A stretch of DNA of 64,000 bases, from the NCBI GenBank assembly GCA_964019135.1, contig OZ025248.1:56723670-56787669 (forward strand), in the 5' to 3' direction. Below, one piece after another: positions 1 to 15,000 of the stretch (positions within the stretch are counted from its first letter, which is position 1; each line of letters begins with the position of its first letter). A program made the translations under genes and the position numbers. The DNA is from Arenicola marina. Lineage: Eukaryota; Annelida; Polychaeta; Arenicolidae. Below the pieces are notes generated by a model that was given only the letters and a program-made list of their open reading frames with translations, had not been told where the DNA came from and did no database searches.

Positions 1-3000
1 TCAGCTACAGAGAGTCAGCTACAGGGAGTCAGCTACAGGGAGTCAGCTACAGGGAGTCAGCTACAGGGAGTCAGCTGCAGGGAGTCAGCTACAGGGAGTC
101 AGCTACAGGGAGTCAGCTACAGAGAGTCAGCTACAGGGATTCAGCTACAGGGAGTCAGCTGCAGGGAGTCAGCTACAGGGATTCAGCTACAGGGAGTGAC
201 ATCCAAGGGGTGAGCTACAGGGATTCAGCTACAGGGAGTCAGCTACAGTGAGTGAGCTACAGGGGGTGAGCTACAGGGAGTCAGCTACAGGGAGTCAGCT
301 GCAGGGAGTCAGCTGCAGGGAGTCAGCTACAGGGAGTCAGCTACAGGGAGTCAGCTACAGAGAGTCAGCTACAGGGAGTCAGCTACAGGGAGTCAGCTAC
401 AGGGAGTCAGCTGCAGGGAGTGAGCTACTGGGAGTCAGCTACAGGGAGTCAGCTACAGAGAGTCAGCTACAGGGAGTCAGCTACAGGGAGTCAGCTGCAG
501 GGAGTCAGCTGCAGGGAGTCAGCTACAGGGAGTCAGCTACAGGGAGTCAGCTACAGAGAGTCAGCTACAGGGATTCAGTTACAGGGAGTCAGCTGCAGGG
601 AGTCAGCTACAGGGATTCAGCCACAGGGAGTGACATCCAAGGGGTGAGCTACAGGGATTCAGCTACAGGGAGTCAGCTACAGTGAGTGAGCTACAGGGGG
701 TGAGCTACAGGGAGTCAGCTACAGGGAGTCAGCTGCAGGGAGTCAGCTGCAGGGAGTCAGCTACAGGGAGTCAGCTACAGGGAGTCAGATACAGGGAGTC
801 AGCTACAGGGAGTCAGCTACAGGGAGTCAGCTACAGGGAGTCAGCCACAGGGAGTCAGCTACAGGGAGTCAGCTACAGAGAGTCAGCTACAGAGAGTCAG
901 CTACAGAGAGTCAGCTACAGGGAGTCAGCTACAGGGAGTCAGCTACAGGGAGTCAGCTGCAGGGAGTGAGCTACTGGGAATCAGCTACAGGGAGTCAGCT
1001 ACAGAGAGTCAGCTACAGGGATTCAGCTACAGGGAGTCAGCTGCAGGGAGTCAGCTGCAGGGAGTCAGCTACAGGGAGTGCGCTACATGGAGTCAACTAC
1101 AGGGAGTCAGCTGCAGGGAGTCAGCTACAGGGATTCAGCCACAGGGAGTCAGCTACAGTGAGTGAGCTACAGGGAGTGAGCTACAGGGAGACAGCTACAG
1201 GGAGTCAGCTGCAGGGAGTCAGCTGCAGGGAGTCAGCTACAGGGAGTCAGCTACAGGGAGTGCGCTACATGGAGTCAGCCACAGGGAGTCAGCTGCAGGG
1301 AGTCAGCTACAGGGAGTCAGCTACAGGGAGTGACATCCAAGGGGTGAGCTGCAGGGATTCAGCTACAGGGAGTCAGCTACAGTGAGTGAGCTACAGGGAG
1401 TGAGCTACAGGGAGTCAGCTACAGGGAGTGACCTCCAAGGGGTGAGCTACAAGAAGTGTTCTACAGGGAGTGACCTCCAAGGAGTGAGCTACAGGGAGTG
1501 ACCTCCAAGGAGTGCGCTACAGGGAGTCAGCTACAGGGAATAACCTCCAAGGGGTGAGCTACAGGGAGTCAGCTACAGGGAGTGACCTCCAAGGGGTGTG
1601 CTACAAGAAGTGTTCTACAGGGAGTGAGCTACAGGGGGTGAGCTACAGCGAGTGAGCTACAGGAAGTGAGCTACGGGGAGTGACCTCCAAGGGTTGAGCT
1701 ACTGGGAGTGAGCTACTGGGAGTCAGCTACAGGGAATGGCCTCTAAGGGGTGAGCTACAGGGTGTCAGATACAGGGAGTCAGCTACAGGCAGTCAGCTAC
1801 AGGGAGTCAGCTACAGGGAGTCAGCTACAGGGAGTCAGATACAGGGAGTCAGCTACAGGGAGTCAGCTACAGGGAGTCAGCTACAGGGAGTCAGCTACAG
1901 GGAGTCAGCTACAGGGAGTCAGCTACAGGGAGTCAGCTACAGGGATTCAGCTACAGGGAGTCAGCGACAGGGAGTCAGCTACAGGGAGTCAGCTACAGGG
2001 AGTCAGCTACAGGGAGTCAGCTACAGGGGGTCAGCTACAGGGAGTCAGCTACAGAGAGTCAGCTACAGGGAGTCAGCTACAGGGAGTCTGCTACAGGGAA
2101 TCAGCTGCAGGGAGTCAGCTACAGGGAGTCAGCTACAGGGAGTCAGCTACAGGGAGTCAGCTACAGAGAGTCAGCTACAGGGAGTCAGCTACAGGGAGTC
2201 AGCTGCAGGGAGTCAGCTACAGGGAGTCAGCTACAGGGAGTCAGCTACAGGGATTCAGCTACAGGGAGTCAGCTGCAGGGAGTCAGCTACAGGGAGTCAG
2301 CTGCAGGGAGTGCGCTACATGGAGTCAGCTACAGGGAGTCAGCTGCAGGGAGTCAGCTACAGGGATTCGGCTACAGGGAGTCAGCTGCAGGGAGTCAGCT
2401 ACAGGGAGTCAGCTACAGGGAGTCAGCTACAGGGAGTCAGCTACAGGGAGTCAGCTACAGGGAGTCAGCTGCAGGGAGTGCGCTACAGGGAGCCAGCTAC
2501 AGGGAGTCAGCTACAGGGAGTCAGCTACAGGGAGTCAGCTACAGGGAGTCAGCTACAGGGGGTGAGCTTCAGGGAGTCAGCTACAGGGAGTCAGCTACAG
2601 GGAGTCAGCTACAGGGAGTCAGCTGCCGGGATTCAGCTACAGGGAGTGAGCTACAGTGAGTGAGCTACAGGGGGTGAGCTACAGGGAGTCAGCTACAGGG
2701 AGTCAGCTGCAGGGAGTCAGCTGCAGGGAGTCAGCTACAGGGAGTCAGCTACAGGGAGTCAGATACAGGGAGTCAGCTACAGGGAGTCAGCTACAGGGAG
2801 TCAGCTACAGGGAGTCAGCTACAGGGAGTCAGCTACAGGGAGTCAGCTACAGAGAGTCAGCTACAGGGAGTCAGCTACAGGGAGTCAGCTACAGGGAGTC
2901 AGCTACAGGGAGTCAGCTACAGAGAGTCAGCTGCAGGGATTCAGCTACAGGGAGTCAGCTGCAGGGAGTCAGCTGCAGGGAGTCAGCTACAGGGAGTGCG

Positions 3001-6000
3001 CGACATGGAGTCAGCTACAGGGAGTCAGCTGCAGGGAGTCAGCTACAGGGATTCAGCTACAGGGAGTCAGCTACAGTGAGTGAGCTACAGGGAGTGAGCT
3101 ACAGGGAGACAGCTACAGGGAGTCAGCTGCAGGGAGTCAGCTGCAGGGAGTCAGCTACAGGGAGTCAGCTACAGGGAGTGCGCTACATGGAGTCAGCCAC
3201 AGGGAGTCAGCTGCAGGGAGTCAGCTACAGGGAGTCAGCTACAGGGAGTGACATCCAAGGGGTGAGCTGCAGGGATTCAGCTACAGGGAGTCAGCTACAG
3301 TGAGTGAGCTACAGGGAGTGAGCTACAGGGAGTCAGCTACAGGGAGTGACCTCCAAGGGGTGAGCTACAAGAAGTGTTCAACAGGGAGTGACCTCCAAGG
3401 AGTGAGCTACAGGGACAGGTAAAGCTACAGGGAGTGACATCCAAGGGGTGAGCTACAGGGATTCAACTACAGGGAGTCAGCTGCAGTGAGTGAGCTACAG
3501 GGAGTAACCTCCAAGGGGTGAGCTACAGGGAGTCAGCTACAGGGAGTGACCTCCAAGGGGTGTGCTACAAGAAGTGTTCTACAGGGAGTGAGCTACAGGG
3601 GGTGAGCTACAGCGAGTGAGCTACAGGAAGTGAGCTACGGGGAGTGACCTCCAAGAGTTGAGCTACTGGGAGTGAGCTACTGGGAGTCAGCTACAGGGAA
3701 TGGCCTCTAAGGGGTGAGCTACAGGGAGTCAGCTACAGGGAGTGCGCTACATGGAGTCAGCTACAGGGATTCAGCTACAGGGAGTCAGCTACAGGGAGTT
3801 AGCGACAGGGAGTCAGCTACAGGGAGTCAGCTACAGGGAGTCAGCTACAGGGAGTCAGCTACAGGGGGTCAGCTACAAAAAGTCAGCTACAGGGAGTCAG
3901 CTACAGGGAGTGCGCTACAGGGAGTCAGCTGCAGGAAGTCAGCTACAGGGAGTCAGCTACAGGGAGTCAGCTAGAGGGAGTCAGCTACAGGGAGTCAGCT
4001 ACAGGGAGTCAGCTACAGGGATTCAGCTACAGGGAGTCAGCTACAGGGAGTCAGACACAGGGAGTCAGCTACAGGGAGTCAGCTACAGGGAGTGCGCGAC
4101 ATGGAGTCAGCTACAGGGAGTCAGCTGCAGGGAGTCAGCTACAGGGATTCGGCTACAGGGAGTCAGCTGCAGGGAGTCAGCTACAGGGAGTCAGCTACAG
4201 GGAGTGCGCTACAGGGAGTCAGCTACAGGGAGTCAGCTACAGGGAGTCAGCTGCAGGGAGTCAGCTACAGAGAGTCAGCTACAGGGAGTCAGCTGCAGGG
4301 AGTCAGCTACAGGGAGTCAGCTACAGGGAGTCAGATACAGGGAGTCAGCTACAGGGAGTCAGCTACAGGGAGTCAGCTACAGGGAGTCAGCTACAGGGAG
4401 TCAGCTACAGGGAGTCAGTTACAGAGAGTCAGCTACAGGGAGTCAGCTACAGGGAGTCAGCTACAGGGAGTCAGCTGCAGGGAGTGAGCTACTGGGAGTC
4501 AGCTACAGGGAGTCAGCTACAGAGAGTCAGCTACAGGGATTCAGCTACAGGGAGTCAGCTGCAGGGAGTCAGCTGCAGGGAGTCAGCTACAGGGAGTGCG
4601 CTACATGGAGTCAACTACAGGGAGTCAGCTGCAGGAAGTCAGCTACAGGGATTCAGCCACAGGGAGTCAGCTACAGTGAGTGAGCTACAGGGAGTGAGCT
4701 ACAGGGAGACAGCTACAGGGAGTCAGCTGCAGGGAGTCAGCTGCAGGGAGTCAGCTACAGGGAGTCAGCTACAGGGAGTGCGCTACATGGAGTCAGCCAC
4801 AGGGAGTCAGCTGCAGGGAGTCAGCTACAGGGAGTCAGCTACAGGGAGTGACATCCAAGGGGTGAGCTGCAGGGATTCAGCTACAGGGAGTCAGCTACAG
4901 TGAGTGAGCTACAGGGAGTGAGCTACAGGGAGTCAGCTACAGGGAGTGACCTCCAAGGGGTGAGCTACAAGAAGTGTTCTACAGGGAGTGACCTCCAAGG
5001 AGTGAGCTACAGGGACAGGTAAAGCTACAGGGAGTGACATCCAAGGGGTGAGCTACAGGGATTCAACTACAGGGAGTCAGCTGCAGTGAGTGAGCTACAG
5101 GGAGTAACCTCCAAGGGGTGAGCTACAGGGAGTCAGCTACAGGGAGTGACCTCCAAGGGGTGTGCTACAAGAAGTGTTCTACAGGGAGTGAGCTACAGGG
5201 GGTGAGCTACAGCGAGTGAGCTACAGGAAGTGAGCTACGGGGAGTGACCTCCAAGAGTTGAGCTACTGGGAGTGAGCTACTGGGAGTCAGCTACAGGGAA
5301 TGGCCTCTAAGGGGTGAGCTACAGGGAGTCAGCTACAGGGAGTGCGCTACATGGAGTCAGCTACAGGGATTCAGCTACAGGGAGTCAGCTACAGGGAGTT
5401 AGCGACAGGGAGTCAGCTACAGGGAGTCAGCTACAGGGAGTCAGCTACAGGGAGTCAGCTACAGGGGGTCAGCTACAAAAAGTCAGCTACAGGGAGTCAG
5501 CTACAGGGAGTGCGCTACAGGGAGTCAGCTGCAGGAAGTCAGCTACAGGGAGTCAGCTACAGGGAGTCAGCTAGAGGGAGTCAGCTACAGGGAGTCAGCT
5601 ACAGGGAGTCAGCTACAGGGATTCAGCTACAGGGAGTCAGCTACAGGGAGTCAGACACAGGGACTCAGCTACAGGGAGTCAGCTACAGGGAGTGCGCGAC
5701 ATGGAGTCAGCTACAGGGAGTCAGCTGCAGGGAGTCAGCTACAGGGATTCGGCTACAGGGAGTCAGCTGCAGGGAGTCAGCTACAGGGAGTCAGCTACAG
5801 GGAGTGCGCTACAGGGAGTCAGCTACAGGGAGTCAGCTACAGGGAGTCAGCTGCAGGGAGTCAGCTACAGAGAGTCAGCTACAGGGAGTCAGCTGCAGGG
5901 AGTCAGCTACAGGGAGTCAGCTACAGGGAGTCAGATACAGGGAGTCAGCTACAGGGAGTCAGCTACAGGGAGTCAGCTACAGGGAGTCAGCTACAGGGAG

Positions 6001-9000
6001 TCAGCTACAGGGAGTCAGCTACAGAGAGTCAGCTACAGGGAGTCAGCTACAGGGAGTCAGCTACAGGGAGTCAGCTGCAGGGAGTGAGCTACTGGGAGTC
6101 AGCTACAGGGAGTCAGCTACAGAGAGTCAGCTACAGGGATTCAGCTACAGGGAGTCAGCTGCAGGGAGTCAGCTGCAGGGAGTCAGCTACAGGGAGTGCG
6201 CTACATGGAGTCAACTACAGGGAGTCAGCTGCAGGGAGTCAGCTACAGGGATTCAGCCACAGGGAGTCAGCTACAGTGAGTGAGCTACAGGGAGTGAGCT
6301 ACAGGGAGACAGCTACAGGGAGTCAGCTGCAGGGAGTCAGCTGCAGGGAGTCAGCTACAGGGAGTCAGCTACAGGGAGTGCGCTACATGGAGTCAGCCAC
6401 AGGGAGTCAGCTGCAGGGAGTCAGCTACAGGGAGTCAGCTACAGGGAGTGACATCCAAGGGGTGAGCTGCAGGGATTCAGCTACAGGGAGTCAGCTACAG
6501 TGAGTGAGCTACAGGGAGTGAGCTACAGGGAGTCAGCTACAGGGAGTGACCTCCAAGGGGTGAGCTACAAGAAGTGTTCTACAGGGAGTGACCTCCAAGG
6601 AGTGAGCTACAGGGAGTGACCTCCAAGGAGTGAGCTACAGGGACAGGTAAAGCTACAGGGAGTGACATCCAAGGGGTGAGCTACAGGGATTCAGCTACAG
6701 GGAGTCAGCTACAGTGAGTGAGCTACAGGGAGTCAGCTACAGGGAGTAACCTCCAAGGGGTGAGCTACAGGGAGTCAGCTACAGGGAGTGACCTCCAAGG
6801 GGTGTGCTACAAGAAGTGTTCTACAGGGAGTGAGCTACAGGGGGTGAGCTACAGCGAGTGAGCTACAGGAAGTGAGCTACGGGGAGTGACCTCCAAGGGT
6901 TGAGCTACTGGGAGTGAGCTACTGGGAGTCAGCTACAGGGAATGGCCTCTAAGGGGTGAGCTACAGGGTGTCAGATACAGGGAGTCAGCTACAGGCAGTC
7001 AGCTACAGGGAGTCAGCTACAGGGAGTCAGCTACAGGGAGTCAGATACAGGGAGTCAGCTACAGGGAGTCAGCTACAGGGAGTCAGCTACAGGGAGTCAG
7101 CTACAGGGAGTCAGCTACAGGGAGTCAGCTACAGGGAGTCAGCTACAGGGAGTCAGCTGCAGGGAGTCAGCTGCAGGGAGTCAGCTACAGGGAGTCAGCT
7201 ACAGTGAGTCAGATACAGGGAGTCAGCTACAGGGAGTCAGCTACAGGGAGTCAGCTACAGGGAGTCAGCTACAGGGAGTCAGCTACAGGGAGTCAGCTAC
7301 AGGGAGTCAGCTGCAGGGAGTGCGCTACAGGGAGCCAGCTACAGGGAGTCAGCTACAGGGAGTCAGCTACAGGGAGTCAGCTACAGGGAGTCAGCTACAG
7401 GGGGTGAGCTTCAGGGAGTCAGCTACAGGGAGTCAGCTACAGGGAGTCAGCTACAGGGAGTCAGCTGCCGGGATTCAGCTACAGGGAGTGAGCTACAGTG
7501 AGTGAGCTACAGGGGGTGAGCTACAGGGAGTCAGCTACAGGGAGTCAGCTGCAGGGAGTCAGCTGCAGGGAGTCAGCTACAGGGAGTCAGCTACAGGGAG
7601 TCAGATACAGGGAGTCAGCTACAGGGAGTCAGCTACAGGGAGTCAGCTACAGGGAGTCAGCTACAGGGAGTCAGCTACAGGGAGTCAGCTACAGGGAGTC
7701 AGCTACAGGGAGTCCGCTACAGGGAGTCAGCTACAGGGAGTCAGCTACAGAGAGTCAGCTACAGGGATTCAGCTACAGGGAGTCAGCTGCAGGGAGTCAG
7801 CTGCAGGGAGTCAGCTACAGGGAGTGCGCTACATGGAGTCAGCTACAGGGAGTCAGCTGCAGGGAGTCAGCTACAGGGATTCAGCTACAGGGAGTCAGCT
7901 ACAGTGAGTGAGCTACAGGGAGTGAGCTACAGGGAGACAGCTACAGGGAGTCAGCTGCAGGGAGTCAGCTGCAGGGAGTCAGCTACAGGGAGTCAGCTAC
8001 AGGGAGTGCGCTACATGGAGTCAGCCACAGGGAGTCAGCTGCAGGGAGTCAGCTACAGGGAGTCAGCTACAGGGAGTGACATCCAAGGGGTGAGCTGCAG
8101 GGATTCAGCTACAGGGAGTCAGCTACAGTGAGTGAGCTACAGGGAGTGAGCTACAGGGAGTCAGCTACAGGGAGTGACCTCCAAGGGGTGAGCTACAAGA
8201 AGTGTTCTACAGGGAGTGACCTCCAAGGAGTGAGCTACAGGGACAGGTAAAGCTACAGGGAGTGACATCCAAGGGGTGAGCTACAGGGATTCAACTACAG
8301 GGAGTCAGCTGCAGTGAGTGAGCTACAGGGAGTCAGCTACAGGGAGTAACCTCCAAGGGGTGAGCTACAGGGAGTCAGCTACAGGGAGTGACCTCCAAGG
8401 GGTGTGCTACAAGAAGTGTTCTACAGGGAGTGAGCTACAGGGGGTGAGCTACAGCGAGTGAGCTACAGGAAGTGAGCTACGGGGAGTGACCTCCAAGGGT
8501 TGAGCTACTGGGAGTGAGCTACTGGGAGTCAGCTACAGGGAATGGCCTCTAAGGGGTGAGCTGCAGGGAGTCAGCTACAGGGAGTGCGCTACATGGAGTC
8601 AGCTACAGGGATTCAGCTACAGGGAGTCAGCTACAGGGAGTTAGCGACAGGGAGTCAGCTACAGGGAGTCAGCTACAGGGAGTCAGCTACAGGGAGTCAG
8701 CTACAGGGGGTCAGCTACAAAAAGTCAGCTACAGGGAGTCAGCTACAGGGAGTGCGCTACAGGGAGTCAGCTGCAGGAAGTCAGCTACAGGGAGTCAGCT
8801 ACAGGGAGTCAGCTAGAGGGAGTCAGCTACAGGGAGTCAGCTACAGGGAGTCAGCTACAGGGATTCAGCTACAGGGAGTCAGCTACAGGGAGTCAGATAC
8901 AGGGAGTCAGCTACAGGGAGTCAGCTACAGGGAGTGCGCTACATGGAGTCAGCTACAGGGAGTCAGCTGCAGGGAGTCAGCTACAGGGATTCGGCTACAG

Positions 9001-12000
9001 GGAGTCAGCTGCAGGGAGTCAGCTACAGGGAGTCAGCTACAGGGAGTGAGCTACAGGGAGTCAGCTACAGGGAGTAACCTCCAAGGGGTGAGCTACAAGA
9101 AGTGTTCTACAGGGAGTGACCTCCAAGGAGTGAGCTACAGGGAGTGACCTCCAAGGAGTGAGCTACAGGGACAGGTAAAGCTACAGGGAGTGACATCCAA
9201 GGGGTGAGCTACAGGGATTCAGCTACAGGGAGTCAGCTACAGTGAGTGAGCTACAGGGAGTCAGCTACAGGGAGTAACCTCCAAGGGGTGAGCTACAGGG
9301 AGTCAGCTACAGGGAGTGACCTCCAAGGGGTGTGCTACAAGAAGTGTTCTACAGGGAGTGAGCTACAGGGGGTGAGCTACAGCGAGTGAGCTACAGGAAG
9401 TGAGCTACGGGGAGTGACCTCCAAGGGTTGAGCTACTGGGAGTGAGCTACTGGGAGTCAGCTACAGGGAATGGCCTCTAAGGGGTGAGCTACAGGGTGTC
9501 AGATACAGGGAGTCAGCTACAGGCAGTCAGCTACAGGGAGTCAGCTACAGGGAGTCAGCTACAGGGAGTCAGATACAGGGAGTCAGCTACAGGGAGTCAG
9601 CTACAGGGAGTCAGCTACAGGGAGTCAGCTACAGGGAGTCAGCTACAGGGAGTCAGCTACAGGGAGTCAGCTACAGGGAGTCAGCTACAGGGAGTCAGCG
9701 ACAGGGAGTCAGCTACAGGGAGTCAGCTACAGGGAGTCAGCTACAGGGAGTCAGCTACAGGGGGTCAGCTACAGGGAGTCAGCTACAGAGAGTCAGCTAC
9801 AGGGAGTCAGCTACAGGGAGTCTGCTACAGGGAATCAGCTGCAGGGAGTCAGCTACAGGGAGTCAGCTGCAGGGAGTCAGCTACAGGGAGTCAGCTACAG
9901 GGAGTCAGCTACAGGGATTCAGCTACAGGGAGTCAGCTGCAGGGAGTCAGCTACAGGGAGTCAGCTGCAGGGAGTGCGCTACATGGAGTCAGCTACAGGG
10001 AGTCAGCTGCAGGGAGTCAGCTACAGGGATTCGGCTACAGGGAGTCAGCTGCAGGGAGTCAGCTACAGGGAGTCAGCTACAGGGAGTCAGCTACAGGGAG
10101 TCAGCTACAGGGAGTCAGCTACAGGGAGTCAGCTGCAGGGAGTGCGCTACAGGGAGCCAGCTACAGGGAGTCAGCTACAGGGAGTCAGCTACAGGGAGTC
10201 AGCAAACAGGGAGTCAGCTACAGGGGGTGAGCTTCAGGGAGTCAGCTACAGGGAGTCAGCTACAGGGAGTCAGCTACAGGGAGTCAGCTGCCGGGATTCA
10301 GCTACAGGGGGTGAGCTACAGTGAGTGAGCTACAGGGGGTGAGCTACAGGGAGTCAGCTACAGGGAGTCAGCTGCAGGGAGTCAGCTGCAGGGAGTCAGC
10401 TACAGGGAGTCAGCTACAGGGAGTCAGATACAGGGAGTCAGCTACAGGGAGTCAGCTACAGGGAGTCAGCTACAGGGAGTCAGCTACAGGGAGTCAGCTA
10501 CAGGGAGTCAGCTACAGGGAGTCAGCTACAGGGAGTCAGCTACAGGGAGTCAGCTACAGGGGGTGAGCTTCAGGGAGTCAGCTACAGGGAGTCAGCTACA
10601 GGGAGTCAGCTACAGGGAGTCAGCTGCCGGGATTCAGCTACAGGGAGTGAGCTACAGTGAGTGAGCTACAGGGGGTGAGCTACAGGGAGTCAGCTACAGG
10701 GAGTCAGCTGCAGGGAGTCAGCTGCAGGGAGTCAGCTACAGGGAGTCAGCTACAGGGAGTCAGATACAGGGAGTCAGCTACAGGGAGTCAGCTACAGGGA
10801 GTCAGCTACAGGGAGTCAGCTACAGGGAGTCAGCTACAGGGAGTCAGCTACAGGGAGTCAGCTACAGGGAGTCAGCTACAGGGAGTCAGCTACAGGGAGT
10901 CAGCTACAGGGAGTCAGCTACAGGGAGTCAGCTACAGGGAGTCAGCTACAGGGAGTCAGCTACAGGGAGTCAGCTACAGAGAGTCAGCTACAGGGATTCA
11001 GCTACAGGGAGTCAGCTGCAGGGAGTCAGCTGCAGGGAGTCAGCTACAGGGAGTGCGCTACATGGAGTCAGCTACAGGGAGTCAGCTGCAGGGAGTCAGC
11101 TACAGGGATTCAGCTACAGGGAGTCAGCTACAGTGAGTGAGCTACAGGGAGTGAGCTACAGGGAGACAGCTACAGGGAGTCAGCTGCAGGGAGTCAGCTG
11201 CAGGGAGTCAGCTACAGGGAGTCAGCTACAGGGAGTGCGCTACATGGAGTCAGCCACAGGGAGTCAGCTGCAGGGAGTCAGCTAGAGGGAGTCAGCTACA
11301 GGGAGTGACATCCAAGGGGTGAGCTGCAGGGATTCAGCTACAGGGAGTCAGCTACAGTGAGTGAGCTACAGGGAGTGAGCTACAGGGAGTCAGCTACAGG
11401 GAGTGACCTCCAAGGGGTGAGCCACAAGAAGTGTTCTACAGGGAGTGACCTCCAAGGAGTGAGCTACAGGGACAGGTAAAGCTACAGGGAGTGACATCCA
11501 AGGGGTGAGCTACAGGGATTCAACTACAGGGAGTCAGCTGCAGTGAGTGAGCTACAGGGAGTCAGCTACAGGGAGTAACCTCCAAGGGGTGAGCTACAGG
11601 GAGTCAGCTACAGGGAGTGACCTCCAAGGGGTGTGCTACAAGAAGTGTTCTACAGGGAGTGAGCTACAGGGGGTGAGCTACAGCGAGTGAGCTACACCAA
11701 GTGAGCTACGGGGAGTGACCTCCAAGGGTTGAGCTACTGGGAGTGAGCTACTGGGAGTCAGCTACAGGGAATGGCCTCTAAGGGGTGAGCTACAGGGAGT
11801 CAGCTACAGGGAGTGCGCTACATGGAGTCAGCTACAGGGATTCAGCTACAGGGAGTCAGCTACAGGGAGTTAGCGACAGGGAGTCAGCTACAGGGAGTCA
11901 GCTACAGGGAGTCAGCTACAGGGAGTCAGCTACAGGGGGTCAGCTACAAAAAGTCAGCTACAGGGAGTCAGCTACAGGGCGTGCGCTACAGGGAGTCAGC

Positions 12001-15000
12001 TGCAGGAAGTCAGCTACAGGGAGTCAGCTACAGGGAGTCAGCTAGAGGGAGTCAGCTACAGGGAGTCAGCTACAGGGAGTCAGCTACAGGGATTCAGCTA
12101 CAGGGAGTCAGCTACAGGGAGTCAGATACAGGGAGTCAGCTACAGGGAGTCAGCTACAGGGAGTGCGCTACATGGAGTCAGCTACAGGGAGTCAGCTGCA
12201 GGGAGTCAGCTACAGGGATTCGGCTACAGGGAGTCAGCTGCAGGGAGTCAGCTACAGGGAGTCAGCTACAGGGAGTGCGCTACAGGGAGTCAGCTACAGG
12301 GAGTCAGCTACAGGGAGTCAGCTGCAGGGAGTCAGCTACAGGGAGTCAGCTACAGGGAGTCAGCTGCAGGGAGTCAGCTACAGGGAGTCAGCTACAGGGA
12401 GTCAGATACAGGGAGTCAGCTACAGGGAGTCAGCTACAGGGAGTCAGCTACAGGGAGTCAGATACAGGGAGTCAGCTACAGGGAGTCAGCTACAGGGAGT
12501 CAGCTACAGGGAGTCAGCTACAGGGAGTCAGCTACAGAGAGTCAGCTACAGGGAGTCAGCTACAGGGAGTCAGCTACAGGGAGTCAGCTGCAGGGAGTGA
12601 GCTACAGGGAGTCAGCTACAGGGAGTGCGCTACATGGAGTCAGCCACAGGGAGTCAGCTGCAGGGAGTCAGCTACAGGGAGTCAGCTACAGGGAGTGACA
12701 TCCAAGGGGTGAGCTGCAGGGATTCAGCTACAGGGAGTCAGCTACAGTGAGTGAGCTACAGGGAGTGAGCTACAGGGAGTCAGCTACAGGGAGTGACCTT
12801 CAAGGGGTGAGCTACAAGAAGTGTTCTACAGGGAGTGACCTCCAAGGAGTGAGCTACAGGGACAGGTAAAGCTACAGGGAGTGACATCCAAGGGGTGAGC
12901 TACAGGGATTCAACTACAGGGAGTCAGCTGCAGTGAGTGAGCTACAGGGAGTCAGCTACAGGGAGTAACCTCCAAGGGGTGAGCTACAGGGAGTCAGCTA
13001 CAGGGAGTGACCTCCAAGGGGTGTGCTACAAGAAGTGTTCTACAGGGAGTGAGCTACAGGGGGTGAGCTACAGCGAGTGAGCTACAGGAAGTGAGCTACG
13101 GGGAGTGACCTCCAAGGGTTGAGCTACTGGGAGTGAGCTACTGGGAGTCAGCTACAGGGAATGGCCTCTAAGGGGTGAGCTACAGGGAGTCAGCTACAGG
13201 GAGTGCTCTACATGGAGTCAGCTACAGGGATTCAGCTACAGGGAGTCAGCTACAGGGAGTTAGCGACAGGGAGTCAGCTACAGGGAGTCAGCTACAGGGA
13301 GTCAGCTACAGGGAGTCAGCTACAGGGGGTCAGCTACAAAAAGTCAGCTACAGGGAGTCAGCTACAGGGAGTGCGCTACAGGGAGTCAGCTGCAGGAAGT
13401 CAGCTACAGGGAGTCAGCTACAGGCAGTCAGATACAGGGAGTCAGCTACAGGGAGTCAGCTACAGGGAGTCAGCTACAGGGATTCAGCTACAGGGAGTCA
13501 GCTACAGGGAGTCAGATACAGGGAGTCAGCTACAGGGAGTCAGCTACAGGGAGTGCGCTACATGGAGTCAGCTACAGGGAGTCAGCTGCAGGGAGTCAGC
13601 TACAGGGATTCGGCTACAGGGAGTCAGCTGCAGGGAGTCAGCTACAGGGAGTCAGCTACAGGGAGTGCGCTACAGGGAGTCAGCTACAGGGAGACAGCTA
13701 CAGGGAGTCAGCTGCAGGGAGTCAGCTACAGGGAGTCAGCTACAGGGACTCAGCTGCAGGGAGTCAGCTACAGGGAGTCAGCTACAGGGAGTCAGATACA
13801 GGGAGTCAGCTACAGGGAGTCAGCTACAGGGAGTCAGCTACAGGGAGTCAGCTACAGGGAGTCAGCTACAGGGAGTCAGCTACAGAGAGTCAGCTACAGG
13901 GAGTCAGCTACAGGGAGTCAGCTACAGGGAGTCAGCTGCAGGGAGTGAGCTACTGGGAGTCAGCTACAGGGAGTCAGCTACAGAGAGTCAGCTACAGGGA
14001 TTCAGCTACAGGGAGTCAGCTGCAGGGAGTCAGCTGCAGGGAGTCAGCTACAGGGAGTGCGCTACATGGAGTCAACTACAGGGAGTCAGCTGCAGGGAGT
14101 CAGCTACAGGGATTCAGCCACAGGGAGTCAGCTACAGTGAGTGAGCTACAGGGAGTGAGCTACAGGGAGACAGCTACAGGGAGTTAGCTGCAGGGAGTCA
14201 GCTGCAGGGAGTCAGCTACAGGGAGTCAGCTACAGGGAGTGCGCTACATGGAGTCAGCCACAGGGAGTCAGCTGCAGGGAGTCAGCTACAGGGAGTCAGC
14301 TACAGGGAGTGACATCCAAGGGGTGAGCTGCAGGGATTCAGCTACAGGGAGTCAGCTACAGTGAGTGAGCTACAGGGAGTCAGCTACAGGGAGTCAGCTA
14401 CAGGGAGTGACCTCCAAGGGGTGAGCTACAAGAAGTGTTCTACAGGGAGTGACCTCCAAGGAGTGAGCTACAGGGAGTGACCTCCAAGGAGTGAGCTACA
14501 GGGACAGGTAAAGCTACAGGGAGTGACATCCAAGGGGTGAGCTACAGGGATTCAGCTACAGGGAGTCAGCTACAGTGAGTGAGCTACAGGGAGTCAGCTA
14601 CAGGGAGTAACCTCCAAGGGGTGAGCTACAGGGAGTCAGCTACAGGGAGTGACCTCCAAGGGGTGTGCTACAAGAAGTGTTCTACAGGGAGTGAGCTACA
14701 GGGGGCGAGCTACAGCGAGTGAGCTACAGGAAGTGAGCTACGGGGAGTGACCTCCAAGGGTTGAGCTACTGGGAGTGAGCTACTGGGAGTCAGCTACAGG
14801 GAATGGCCTCTAAGGGGTGAGCTACAGGGTGTCAGATACAGGGAGTCAGCTACAGGCAGTCAGCTACAGGGAGTCAGCTACAGGGAGTCAGCTACAGGGA
14901 ATGGCCTCTAAGGGGTGAGCTACAGGGAGTCAGCTACAGGGAGTGCTCTACATGGAGTCAGCTACAGGGATTCAGCTACAGGGAGTCAGCTACAGGGAGT